Shown one piece after another: positions 23,791 to 32,888 of a stretch of 64,000 nt of DNA. Below the pieces are notes generated by a model, which was given only the letters and a program-made list of their open reading frames with translations, searched no databases and had not been told where the DNA came from. The DNA comes from Phlyctochytrium arcticum. Taxonomy: Eukaryota; Chytridiomycota; Chytridiomycetes; Chytridiales; Chytridiaceae. Position numbers and translations under genes: made by a program. The stretch lies in contig JAHLKI010000027.1 in the NCBI GenBank assembly GCA_025602905.1, positions 186,001-250,000 of the forward strand, in the 5' to 3' direction. Numbering within the stretch: position 1 is the stretch's first letter; the number at the start of each line of letters is the position of its first letter.

Positions 23791-25420
23791 CGCTACACAG
23801 CCATCCCGAATCAGCTAGGCGTTTGCGCCCCACAGTGCCGTTCCACTTTTCCAAGGAGGCCGCACTAATACTATTGTTGCAGTCTACACTTCGGCATGCT
23901 ATCTCGAAAGCAACAGCTGCTTCTTCGGGTGGTCTCAGGTCTTTCGACTCTATGTACAGTGCCGCCTTCAGGGCGCCTGCCACGCGCGCCCGTTCAGGCT
24001 TGTCAGATATCTTAGATAGAATCCTGTATAAAACAATGCAGCCGTCGTTAGCAATCGAATAATTAGCCAAAGTCATATCGACATACCGGTTCATTAGGTG
24101 CCATGGGTCTTGCTTCACTTCTATGTGGGGATTTTTTTGTTTGACCAGGCCTTTGACGTTATGAACGTTGTCGGTAATCAGCATTATCGGATGATCCGCT
24201 GATTAAAGATGCTCTCAGCACAAATCATGTTAAAGTTGCAAATCAAGTCTTTCTTACCTGTGGGCGTCCATCCTTCGCGGTCAGCGTTCGCGAGATTTTT
24301 GTCTAACGTTGGTCCTATGTGCTCATGGCTTTCACTGCCAATGAAACCAATATGCAGAATTTGTCCGATTTCATTTTAGACTATATGAAGTCCTTTCATA
24401 GACTCGGTGGTGTTGTTTTTTCCGGTTGCTTCGTCGTACACGCGAATATGGCTGGAAAATTTGTACGCGGCGTCTATGGAAGTGCACTTCTTTGCCAGGG
24501 ACATCGACATTGTGGCTTCTGCAACATCCGGGGCACCTTCAGTGAGTGCCAGCCTACAGTCCATGAGCCCCTTGTCCTCGTAGACGTCCTGCTGCGCCAA
24601 GTATTCGGCTAGTGCGCGTGGAGTGGGGGCGAAGTGTCGGTTCAACCGTTGAAAACTGAGTTTCCATCCTGGCACTGGAAATACCACATAAGTAGGCCCA
24701 TCTTTCGCTTCTCGCGGGCTTTAGGGTGCGGCGATAAGGCTTTAAGCCGTTCGGCCCTACGATGTTATGGTGAATGTCCACTAACAACATCCGCGATAAT
24801 CCCGCCTTCAACTTGAGACGGTAAGGAAAAGCGTTGGCCAAGGATGGGGTGATCTTCCTCATAAATGCTATTGATACCCACTTAAAGTGGGTCTGGTAGT
24901 ACAGAATGCGGACTCTGTAGGAGTGGTTGTCTGTAAATCTGCCGTGAGCGTCCTTCCCTGATAGCAACAATGATTCAGTTCTTGTTTTGAACCGGAGAAA
25001 CGATGACTACTTACTCTTAGGAGTGCAGTTGCCGCAGTGGACGCAGGGAACAATCGATTTATCAAACAAGTTTGCAGGTGTCCAGCGGAAGATGGGGCAA
25101 TCAAAGAGAGCTGCAGTGTTGCGCAATTTGTGGTGATGCTCGGGAAGAATTTAGGATGTTTGATGGTCAAGATCATGAAGCGGTTCCTTGAGATGGTGCT
25201 GATAACGTGTTGTAATATGGTACTCAGGGTATTGAATCATTTCCATATCCCGATTTCCAGTTGGGTTGTGGCGATGGGTATGGTGAGACTCGGCATACAG
25301 AGCGCTCTGGTCGAAGGATGGGTCTTGCTCGTATCGGTTGGCATAGTGTGTTTCCACTCCGCAGATGTAGCACCAAGACCGTACCCGATGCGCGTGTGTC
25401 TGCGCTATTCTGGTCATTCA
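23780..25420 (-). pseudogene. DDE-type transposase fossil of an unassigned fungal family
   Basis: Several minus-strand frames together look like one decayed protein. From the N-terminal side: a Cys-pair zinc region (CVHCGNC near 25040), FRVR/FKWVSIAFM-like helices (24900-24840), CIDAAYKFSSHIRVYD near 24460, FIGSESHEHIGPTLD near 24325, and ITDNVHNVKGL followed by DPWHLMNRYVD (24180-24080). The spaced acidic residues in CIDAAYKF and ITDN suggest an RNase-H-fold (DDE) nuclease. Similar architecture occurs in repeated fungal transposase-like genes, but I cannot name the superfamily. Frames change at least three times and no terminal repeats were found. Confidence 0.55.
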
Positions 25421-25764
25421 TCAACTCCTTCTTTGCCGTACTTTCTTCGGGATCTTCGGCTACAAAAGCAGCAGTGTCGCCTGGGCGGCCATATCCTCCA
25501 TAAACTTCGTCTCATCATGAGACGAGTTCTGAATCAAAGATTGCCCCATTCATCCAAGCAGGATTGGCCTCAAAGGATGCAGTCACAAACCCTGTCATGT
25601 TTAATGAACAGATAAGATGAATCCAATCATCTGTGGCCAGAGAGCGGTTTACAAGCCTGAGTTTTCTGCCAATGTAGATATTTTCTTCTAGTTCTTCTAT
25701 GACTTCTAAATACTTTCTTCTAGTTCTTCTATTTCTTCGATGCGATTCAGTATATGATTTCAAA

Positions 25765-26571
25765 TTATTCTTCTTCTTTCTGGTCAGCCTTGGATAAGGA
25801 ATCCAAAAGCTGAACCGATTTGGGAAACCACGGTTCCACTCCATAACGGGCATGATGTCCAGCTTGAGCTTGTAACTTTGAAAGGTCCTGCTTCCAATCC
25901 CTTTTCCCCGGCCTTTCGCCGCGACTCAATCATCTCTACCAAAAAGTCATCCAGCAGTGGATCCGACGGCCTCTCCCCATACCCGCCGGTCGGGTCCTCA
26001 TCGCAGTAAGAGGCTTCTGCAAGGTACATAATCACACCATACACACTGGCCAAAGCGTACTGATCTTTGATTTTGAGAATATCGCGGACCAGATCTATGT
26101 CATCACACACAGCGCTGCTCAGATCGTCTGATGATACCCATGTCTGGCGAGGATTCCACGCCCTTTTTTGAATAGGGGCGAGTTGGCATGAATCTTCCAC
26201 GCCAATGCGACGGAAGCCTCTTTGGAGCTGACGATTTTCGAATCGGTCAAGAGGGGTTGAAGAAGTTTCGGACGTCATCATCTATGATCCTACATGAGTT
26301 TGGTTTGTTTTGACTTTCAATTGGCATTTTTCGTACCGGAAGCGTGACCTTTTTTGGTAATGTACCGGATTGCAGCATGTAGTTGCTTTTTTTGGAGGGC
26401 ATTGGCCTTGAGAATTTCTTCGGTACTATCGTTGATACTAGCCTGATTGACTGTGTCGGCACAATCTTGTTCAGTCGGAGTTTCTTTGGTTCGCTTGGCG
26501 GAAGACTCTTCAACTGTGTCAGGGCAGGATCGTTTCCGATCTGAGATCGTTTCTGTCGGGAGCTCGACCAT
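25765..26571 (-). pseudogene. Unrecognised family, member 2 (broken paralogue of the gene at 11694-12847)
   Basis: The ATG at 26571 opens VELPTETISDRKRSC, with a basic KR patch as in member 1. The conserved C-terminal domain reads LSSAVCDDIDLVRDI, LKIKDQYALASVYG, ERPSDPLLDDFLVEMIESRR and, after a one-base frame change at a GGGGAAAAGGG run near 25900, RDWKQDLSKLQAQAG and YGVEPWFPKSVQ, ending at 25765. The coiled-coil section also sits in a different frame. At least two frame changes make it a pseudogene unless several introns were missed. The function is unknown. Confidence 0.6.
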
Positions 26572-26715
26572 GATCAAGGTTTTACAAGTGCAAAGAGTTC
26601 AGGGGCAAAAGCAGCGGACTTCGCGATCGGGACTGAAGATTGAGTTTTGTTCTGCAAACCCGTTCTCCACCATTTTGAGGGATCCCCACCATGCTTTTGG
26701 AAGGACCCTTTCCAC

Positions 26716-26980
26716 ATCCCAATTCGGACGTAGCAACGACCAAAATGGGCTACACGCTTCCATTTTGGGGCCAAATGAGCTCAACAAAGGGGTCGCTTGC
26801 GGCAAGACTATCGCAGAGTGGGCGTGCGCGCGCGGGGTGCGGTTCAGCGGTTCAGGAGGAGCCCTTCTACATCCCAATTTGGTCACGAAAAGGCCAAAAC
26901 GGAGCACATCAAATTTATTTTAGGAAGAAATGAGTTGAATAGAGGGTCGTCCCGGGCAAGACTGCTGCAGAGTGGGCGCG
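26716..26980. repeat. Dispersed/tandem repeat, two diverged units
   Basis: Unit 1 (about 26716-26824) runs from ACATCCCAATTCGG to GCAAGACTATCGCAGAGTGG. Unit 2 (about 26869-26976) runs from ACATCCCAATTTGG to GCAAGACTGCTGCAGAGTGG. A third, partial copy ending GTAAGACTACGGCAGAGTGG lies at 35245-35295. The minus frame gives a recurring PFWSLLRPNWDVER-like peptide, so the repeat may derive from coding DNA. Confidence 0.6.
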
Positions 26981-27456
26981 CTTCAGACTACTTCACAAAT
27001 GTGAGCGTGAGAGAAAATGAGACTTTGATCACAGTAAGCAAATTGCAATTCACAGTCCTATATCCGGTGTCTCACAATATTTAAACCCCTGACATGAGGG
27101 ATGCCCAACTTGTTCTACAATACGTTGTAGCGGGCACGCAAAGTTCTAGAGGTGCGAAGCGCTGAAATAACCTCGCAGATATCTTTTATCCCGGAGATGG
27201 TAGTGATGCTTATATACCCCTCGTCCCACAAAATAGGCGAGATATCGGACCCACAAATGTATCTTTCACCGGTATGCCGGTGGTGGTCGCGCGGCGATTG
27301 ACTGTACACACATGAGCAATATTCCGGGTTGTGCATTTGGTGAGGGATGGGTGAGCCGTCACGACCAACGAGCCCTGGAGAGCTTCGTCGGTCCATCCGC
27401 GGCCAGCACATCATAGATCAGGGGAATTTCTTTGATTCTCTTGATTCTCACTCTTG
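26981..27456. other. Non-coding region before the second LTR element
   Basis: No gene is recognised. Just before the LTR lies a short inverted repeat, ATTCTCAC near 27444 against GTGAGAAT at 27456-27463. Confidence 0.4.
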
Positions 27457-27564
27457 TGAGAATGCCGTTTAGGGTTATTGTTGCTATAGTATCACGTCCG
27501 TAGATTAGCCGCTTACCTGTAGTAAGACTTGAACCATAGAAAATACATTTCCTTTGCTTTCTCA
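27457..27564 (+). repeat. 5' LTR (probable)
   Basis: It ends in CATTTCCTTTGCTTTCTCA directly before the primer-binding site. Bases 27517-27564 are identical to 32584-32631. The start at TGAGAATG is inferred from the TGAGAA/TTCTCA inverted ends and the CTTG flank, and could lie elsewhere. Confidence 0.6.
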
Positions 27565-27577
27565 TGGTAGCACCACC
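27565..27577 (+). other. Primer-binding site
   Basis: TGGTAGCACCACC follows the LTR end directly and equals the first 13 bases of the chromovirus site. Both elements therefore use the same primer, probably initiator tRNA-Met. Confidence 0.8.
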
Positions 27578-27736
27578 GTAAGCGTTACGGTCCGAACGCC
27601 CTCAGCAGACGCATCCAACTGTCCTCACCGACCCTCTCAAGAACGTCCTTAGCAGACGCACCCGGCCTCCAGACTCTTTGTTTACTTCCATACGCGATCT
27701 CCCTTACGCGTACGCGATCGTGCGATCTTGCACGCA

Positions 27737-28756
27737 ATGGACCCCGAGCATTACACCTATAATGCCTTTGCAACCCAATCAGCACAACCCTCTCCACAAC
27801 CGGTTGTATATCAAAACGTACCGCCTGCTCCTGGCCTTCCAGATGCAGACCTCGAACGCATTTCCCAGATTATCCAGTACCACGTCTCCAACTCTGTGAC
27901 CCCCATTCATGATTCTCTTCGCAACCTGGAACATCGACTTGTTCAGCTAGAAAGGCCCGCACCGCCCCCGACTTCAGCTACCGCCCAACCCCGTACCGAG
28001 TCCCAGCAGACTGGCCGTGGCCGATACTTCAGATATTATCCTTACACGGGTGGCCCCAATGAAGATCTTGATGGGTGGATGCTTGCCGTAGAGCTAGCTT
28101 TCGCGAAAGACGACACTGCAGAATCCAACAAAGTCAATGTGGTCATCGAAGCCCTCGAAGGATTAGCTAAAAGCTGGTTCGTCAGTAAATTGCACGCACG
28201 AAATGATTTTTTGACCACCCACCGCGTCAATACCCCTGCCGACTTACCTGTTTCCGCATTGACCACTGCCCGCTCTTTGGATGAACCTATATTAGTTGAT
28301 TGGCCGTCCTTCAAAAAAGCCATTCGCCAGCGGTTCACGCCTGTTAACCAAACGGAACGTTATTACCATGACCTTGTCCATCTCAAACATCAAAAAGGGC
28401 ATATCAGCGACTACATTCAGCGTTTTACCCTTCTGGATTCCTTGTTGCGAAATATTCCCCCTGCCGCTGAGAAAATTTACTGGTTCAAGGTTAACTTGCA
28501 TGAATCCATTCGTGCGATTGTGGAACGTGCACACCCACAAACATTGGCCGCTGCGATACGAGAAGCAGAGCTCGCTGAGATGGCCGACACGCCTCTCAAC
28601 CAGCGCGGTAATTCTCATTTGATTACCCCTACATCTGCCCGCCCCACTATACCTTTCCCAAGTCAAGTCCTTAATCCGCCTACCATCACCGGTAGTATTA
28701 CTCCATCCGACCCTTTTGGGACAGCCCCGATGGACCTAGACACTGTTGAGATGTGA
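27737..28756 (+). CDS. Retrotransposon Gag capsid protein
   Basis: An open frame of about 339 codons starts at MDPEHYTYNAF; the ATG is at 27737. The capsid core shows YYPYTGGPNEDLDGWMLAVE, ALEGLAKSWFVSKL, WPSFKKAIRQRFTP and HQKGHISDYIQRFTLLDSLL, typical of Ty3/gypsy Gag. The N-terminal part has a coiled coil (IHDSLRNLEHRLVQLE). The frame closes at 28756, and the zinc knuckle follows only after about 450 bases in another frame, so the original Gag has been split. It belongs to a family different from the chromovirus at 15.8-22.9 kb. Confidence 0.88.
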   Translation: MDPEHYTYNAFATQSAQPSPQPVVYQNVPPAPGLPDADLERISQIIQYHVSNSVTPIHDSLRNLEHRLVQLERPAPPPTSATAQPRTESQQTGRGRYFRYYPYTGGPNEDLDGWMLAVELAFAKDDTAESNKVNVVIEALEGLAKSWFVSKLHARNDFLTTHRVNTPADLPVSALTTARSLDEPILVDWPSFKKAIRQRFTPVNQTERYYHDLVHLKHQKGHISDYIQRFTLLDSLLRNIPPAAEKIYWFKVNLHESIRAIVERAHPQTLAAAIREAELAEMADTPLNQRGNSHLITPTSARPTIPFPSQVLNPPTITGSITPSDPFGTAPMDLDTVEM

Positions 28757-28767
28757 ACTGGAGCAAG

Positions 28768-28937
28768 TGTGGGAAGCTGGGAGTCTTAAGTCATGTAGCC
28801 AATTTTAGATAGATTATTAGTACACGTGAGCATGGGAACGCGTCTCTACGCGTACCGTTGGCGTCGTTAGATAGCAGACTGCTTGGCAGCTTAGAACTAC
28901 AACCGTTTTCTTCTCAATACATTTCTTCATCGCAACA
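28768..28937 (+). repeat. Possible solo LTR
   Basis: A non-coding block starting TGTGGGAAGC and ending CGCAACA separates gag from the zinc-knuckle frame. It has LTR-like ends (TGT...ACA) and promoter-like composition, but no second copy or clear target duplication was found. Confidence 0.25.
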
Positions 28938-28979
28938 ACCAACTAATCGCTCTGCGACCAGTATATGACTATCGTGACC

Positions 28980-29687
28980 AGGAGGTGCCATCAGAGACCT
29001 TGTTACGACAGACACTATCCGTTTCAACGCCCTTGCGAAGCAAGACAACCCTCAGCTTCCGTCCGATGATGTCTTGTTTGGTAACCCGTGGGTCGAAAGT
29101 GACAACAACGAGGAGGAATTATTCGCTTACCACCAACGAGGCCGCGCCCCCTTACGACCTCGAGGAAATTTCAACGAGACAAGTGGCTCGTCATCCTTTT
29201 CTGGCAATTGCTATTACTGCCGCAAATCTGGTCACCGTGTCTTTGAATGTCCTAAACGCAGAAGTGATGCACGCACTGGGAAGTTGCAAAGGTACACATC
29301 TCGAGCGGGAAATTTCAACCCGCGATTCCATTATTATCAAGGCGAACTGGAAGATGACGAGAAAGAAAATTTGAATTTTTTGAGTTTTAATGAACAGGAA
29401 GTAGCACAGTCAGCAGTACCCACGCTTTTGGCTGCGGGACACGTTTCCTTACCCGACCCGACAGCTATGGTGCACGACAAGAAGTCTCCCGACCTAACCA
29501 GCGACTCTCCTACGTGCCTTCAATTCGTGAAGGACTCGTCATCCTCTAATCCCCGTCTTACTTGGGTCGGGCTTGCAGCATTGCCATCTTCGCCTGATGT
29601 GACTTTTCCCGCTCAGTACTTCCACGACAATGGAGCCACACACTGTTTCATCTCGGAGTCTTTTGTGAAGGATCATAACATCCCCGT
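28980..29687 (+). pseudogene. Gag zinc knuckle and truncated aspartic protease
   Basis: The frame through 29074 has a CCHC knuckle, CYYCRKSGHRVFEC (C-x2-C-x4-H-x4-C), then an acidic linker, then FHDNGATHCFISESFV, the N-terminal active-site strand of a retroviral-type protease. The active site is D-N-G rather than the usual D-S/T-G. The protease breaks off about 20 residues later where the palindrome starts, so no flap or second half exists. Confidence 0.8.
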
Positions 29688-29738
29688 TGTCACAGTGCAT
29701 GCTCATAAACCAATGGTTTATGAGCATGCACTGTGACA
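29688..29738. repeat. 51-bp perfect palindrome at the protease break
   Basis: Left arm 29688-29711, spacer AAT, right arm 29715-29738. The arms are exact reverse complements over 24 bases. The centre contains AAACCAATGGTTTA, a string repeated at 29764-29777 and inverted at 30043-30056. It marks the exact junction between retrotransposon protease and AT-rich insert. Confidence 0.95.
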
Positions 29739-29764
29739 GGGGGCGGTTTACCTATTAAGGATTA

Positions 29765-30055
29765 AACCAATGGTTTACTATGAATAGGGCAATCAGGGTT
29801 GCCGCCTGTGAGAAACAGCACAAAACCCCTACAAAACCTGTCAAAATCACACCTTTTTCACCATACACATTACACAGGATAATAAGTATGGTTTACACAG
29901 GATTATCGGATTACACAGGATTACACAGGATTATCCTCACTGTTCAAAAACCGCTCTTAACCCACGCAAAACCTATCAAAATCAGCCATTTTCAAGCATG
30001 TCATTCTTTCCAGATTACACAGGATTATCCTTGCTATTGCAGTAAACCATTGGTT
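29765..30055. mobile_element. MITE-like 291-bp unit with 15-bp terminal inverted repeats
   Basis: AACCAATGGTTTACT at 29765-29779 is exactly inverted at 30041-30055. The interior is non-coding and contains several copies of the string GGATTACACA or close variants (about 29873-29935 and 30013-30030), a short minisatellite. No target duplication was seen directly at the ends. It could be a non-autonomous element or a structured end of the insert. Confidence 0.6.
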
Positions 30056-30194
30056 GAACGATTAAGGGCTTGTATCAGTGCCTCTAGACCACACCATTTT
30101 ATTCAAGCGACAACAACTTTTTACAACAATTTACTACAACAATCTGTTACAACAGTTTATTCTATCCTACTCCGTTTTGACACACGTTCCTCTC

Positions 30195-30500
30195 CACTTT
30201 AAACCTTGTTCCCCAGATCTGCCATGTTTCTGAAAGGTCTGGAAATCACTTTAAACTGTACCATTTTCAGGCATTTCCAATACCTTCAGTAAATGAGTAG
30301 AAAGCCCTATCGACCTTTGGGCACTTTAAATCCTTCTTCTCCCAGATTTCCAGTTTTACAATGCTATGGAAAATCGCTCAAAATTGTACCATTTTCAGAC
30401 ATTTAACACCATTCACCAAATTGAGTAGAAACCCCTATCGACATCTAAGCACTTTCAATCCTTGTTCTCTCACAACTGCCATATTGCAAAGTGCCCAAAT
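30195..30500. repeat. Direct repeats of about 127 bp (2.4 units)
   Basis: Units start CACTTTAAACC at 30195, CACTTTAAATCC at 30322 and CACTTTCAATCC at 30450. Within units, TGTACCATTTTCAG and GAGTAGAAA then CCTATCGAC recur at the same offsets. They are diverged, iteron-like, and sit between the MITE-like unit and the large hairpin. Confidence 0.85.
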
Positions 30501-30542
30501 AACTTACTAAAATACTACCTTTTCTGCCTTTTTTCGATATAC

Positions 30543-30624
30543 TTTGAAAAAGAGGAAAGTTCTCGCAATATTGGACTTACCTATAAGAGTATATCGATAT
30601 TGCGAGAATGTTCCTCTTTTTTGA
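30543..30624. repeat. Large imperfect hairpin upstream of the primase-helicase
   Basis: The left arm (30543-30574, containing AAGAGGAA and TTCTCGCAATAT) pairs with the right arm (30594-30624, containing ATATTGCGAGAA and TTCCTCTT). About 26 of 31 positions match across a spacer near 19 bases. Short CGATAT strings recur nearby. The position, about 200 bp before the gene for an origin-binding-type helicase, suits a replication origin. Confidence 0.85.
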
Positions 30625-30765
30625 ATTTGATATATTGATGATGCGATGATTTTGCCGCGACCGATATCCGCACTATCGCAAACCCTTTTTTTTCGATGTC
30701 TTTTTAGTCAAAAACATGACATTTTCGTCTATATTCATCGCCTTACATTTTGGAGGTATCACCCC

Positions 30766-30774
30766 TATTTAAAC
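30766..30774 (+). promoter_or_regulatory. TATA-like box of the primase-helicase gene
   Basis: CTATTTAAA lies about 55 bp upstream of the ATG at 30828. It is the only core-promoter-like string in the leader. Confidence 0.35.
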
Positions 30775-30827
30775 AGACGCATTCCACATTTATTTTAGAA
30801 ACTAAAGATAGGAAAATTATCTGTATA

Positions 30828-32567
30828 ATGTCAATTAATACATTCCGTCATGTTGTGTCCTGGAAACTTAACTGGGTCGGAAATAACAGTGTTAACAAAT
30901 CGGGAGCACAAGATTATATACTTCAACAACTTACACCTGAAACATATCCAGTTCTTTCATTAACTGAAAGGCGAGGCAGGTTATGGGCTGCTGTAACAAA
31001 AGAACAACTGTGTGGACTTTTGAGATGGAAAGCCGGTGTATATGAAATACTTGTTGCCGATAGAAAGCGCAAAATCTACTTTGATATTGATAAAACAAAT
31101 ATTGCTTTGCAGGATATCAAAAATGTGATCTTGCAAACATTTCCCAATGCTCGAATGCAGATTTCCGGACGAGATGGATCTTGGCGCATCATCCTTTCCA
31201 ACTATTATGCCGATAGCCTCCAAGCAATGGCACCAGTTGTTCTATTTGTTCAACAACATAGAGAACTCGGCTTTGACACAACTGTATATACAAAGAACCG
31301 GAATTTCAAATGTATCAATCAAGCAAAGCCCAATCAACCTGTTCAAGCATATATTGAAGGTGATCAAAACTTCTCTAAACATTTGATAATGCATGACTTT
31401 GACGATGATGCTGTGAATATTGCCGATATGGAATTCCCTCTCTTACCAACACCTGCTATCAAACAAAAGGATGGGACGCCTGTTGGCAAATTGGATCTTC
31501 TTGCTATACCACAACGAACTCTTTCTGTTCCCGATAACTTTGATTGGTTGACTGCTACTCCTCTCGATAAACTTGCAATGATCCCTTGTCCAAAACGCGG
31601 AAGTAAAGATACTTTACAACATGATGTTATGTGGCGAATTCTGGTATGGTGTTATCGCATTGGACTGACATTTGAAGACTTTTGGGCATGGGCGAGACAA
31701 CGCGAACCAGGTGTACTTTTCTACAAAAAGTATCAAAGCGCTTGACAACAATCAGAGAAATATCATGTCTCACCATCCTTTGTGGATAAACTGTTGATTC
31801 GATTTTACCCCAAGATTCAGGAATCAAAAGTTACTCAAAATTTGCGCCAGCATTTTCAATTGCCCGAGGAAGTTATTCTGCCAGGAATTAATGGAGGCTT
31901 CTATAACTGGAGGGATATTTCACCTCCTAAAATGTCACCTAGCGATAAAAAGGATTTTGGGAAGCAAAAACGGCTTGATGAAATGATGCCGCTGCTAGAG
32001 ACTCGGAACCCGCTTCCTAAAAAGTATACCATTCTCACAGGTCCTATGGGCTCTGGCAAAACCGAAGCCCTTATTAATTACTTGAAAATATATGGAAAAG
32101 ACAAACGGGTCTTATGGCTTACTCCTCGTATCACTTTATCTGCCAATACTCAAAAACGTCTTGAGCAAGTCGGTATTTACTTTGTTAATTATAAAACTAT
32201 TGACACAAAGCAAAAGAATGAAGGATATCTCGACACACAACAGTATGTTATTTGTTCCATCCAATCACTTCATTACTTGAATGCCCCTTTCGACATTGTA
32301 ATTGCTGACGAGAGTGAAAGAATTCTCAGTACTTTTGGTGGAGGCGCAACAACACATAGGAGTATTGGTATGAATTGGACAGCATTCGGAAATATTATCG
32401 ACAAGTCCAACAAAGTTATCGTTATGGATGCATTAACAACGAAAACCACATTGAATTTGGTAAAAGGATTTATTCGAAAATCATCCACGGCAATTAATGA
32501 ACATTTAGAAGTTCTCAATACTAGTAAACCACCACGCGAGGAACATGCGCAGCCACGGACCTTGTGA
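30828..32567 (+). pseudogene. Virus-type primase-helicase: AEP primase fused to origin-binding-protein-like SF2 helicase; one internal stop, 3' truncated
   Basis: One frame runs from the ATG at 30828 to 32567, interrupted only by TGA at 31743-31745. The N-terminal half is an archaeo-eukaryotic primase: metal motif KIYFDIDK, then DGSWRIILSNYY where the usual S-x-H has Arg for His, then GFDTTVYTKNRNFKCINQAK, the hD motif and the VY-NRN signature of NCLDV-like primases. After a linker (FEDFWAWARQ), the second half is a helicase with Walker A GPMGSGKTEAL, motif Ia VLWLTPRITLSANTQKRL, then SIQSLHYL and a DEAD-like IVIADESERIL, and VIVMDALTT. This order matches herpesvirus origin-binding-protein (UL9)-type helicases found fused to primases in large DNA viruses. 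The frame ends 46 codons after the DALTT block, so the second RecA domain is missing. AT-rich composition and the absence of introns set it apart from neighbouring genes. I infer viral or viral-plasmid origin. Confidence 0.85.
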
Positions 32568-32631
32568 GTGGAGACCAGGATAACTGTAGTAAGACTTGAA
32601 CCATAGAAAATACATTTCCTTTGCTTTCTCA
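32565..32631 (+). repeat. Right-hand LTR copy, shortened
   Basis: It begins TGAG and ends TTTCTCA. The last 48 bases (32584-32631) are identical to the end of the left LTR at 27564, and the first 19 do not match it. CTTG lies on both sides (32561-32564 and 32632-32635), so it could also be read as a small solo LTR. Confidence 0.65.
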
Positions 32632-32888
32632 CTTGTCTTTGTTGGTTGTCTGGTTCGATCCATTTTATTGTATTGAATAGTACAGTACGTAATGAACTTT
32701 TCGACTGCTGCTTTTCAAGTCTCAAACGCGTCAAGAGATCAATCACCCTTGGCCAGAAATGTGCAAAATCATCCACGCGAACATGAAGCAAACAAGCACA
32801 CCAAATTCTATTCCTTTCCAAACAAAAAAGAAAACGGCAGCAAAATGTTGGGGGAGGGCAGACGAAGGACGCCAACACGACAGTTCTA

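Larger units (their letters stand above)
27457..32631 (+). mobile_element. Second LTR element, pol missing, carrying an inserted AT-rich replicon-like segment
   Basis: At the left are an LTR ending TTTCTCA at 27564, a primer-binding site, gag, a zinc knuckle and the start of an aspartic protease. The protease stops at a perfect palindrome at 29688. At the right, the last 48 bases of the LTR recur exactly at 32584-32631. Taking the LTR start as TGAGAA at 27457, both ends are flanked by CTTG (27453-27456 and 32632-32635), a possible 4-bp target duplication. Between the protease and the right LTR there is no RT, RNase H or integrase, only AT-rich DNA with a primase-helicase gene. Boundaries on the left are less certain because the right LTR copy is short. 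Confidence 0.65.

Noticed and set aside
28757..28979. Intron joining gag to the zinc knuckle
   Set aside because: No donor in frame before the gag stop and no acceptor leading into the knuckle frame; a solo LTR or deletion explains the gap better.
29873..30030. Telomere-like or CRISPR-like repeats (GGATTACACA)
   Set aside because: Repeat spacing is irregular and there are no unique spacers; the unit is not a known telomere repeat and the host is eukaryotic.
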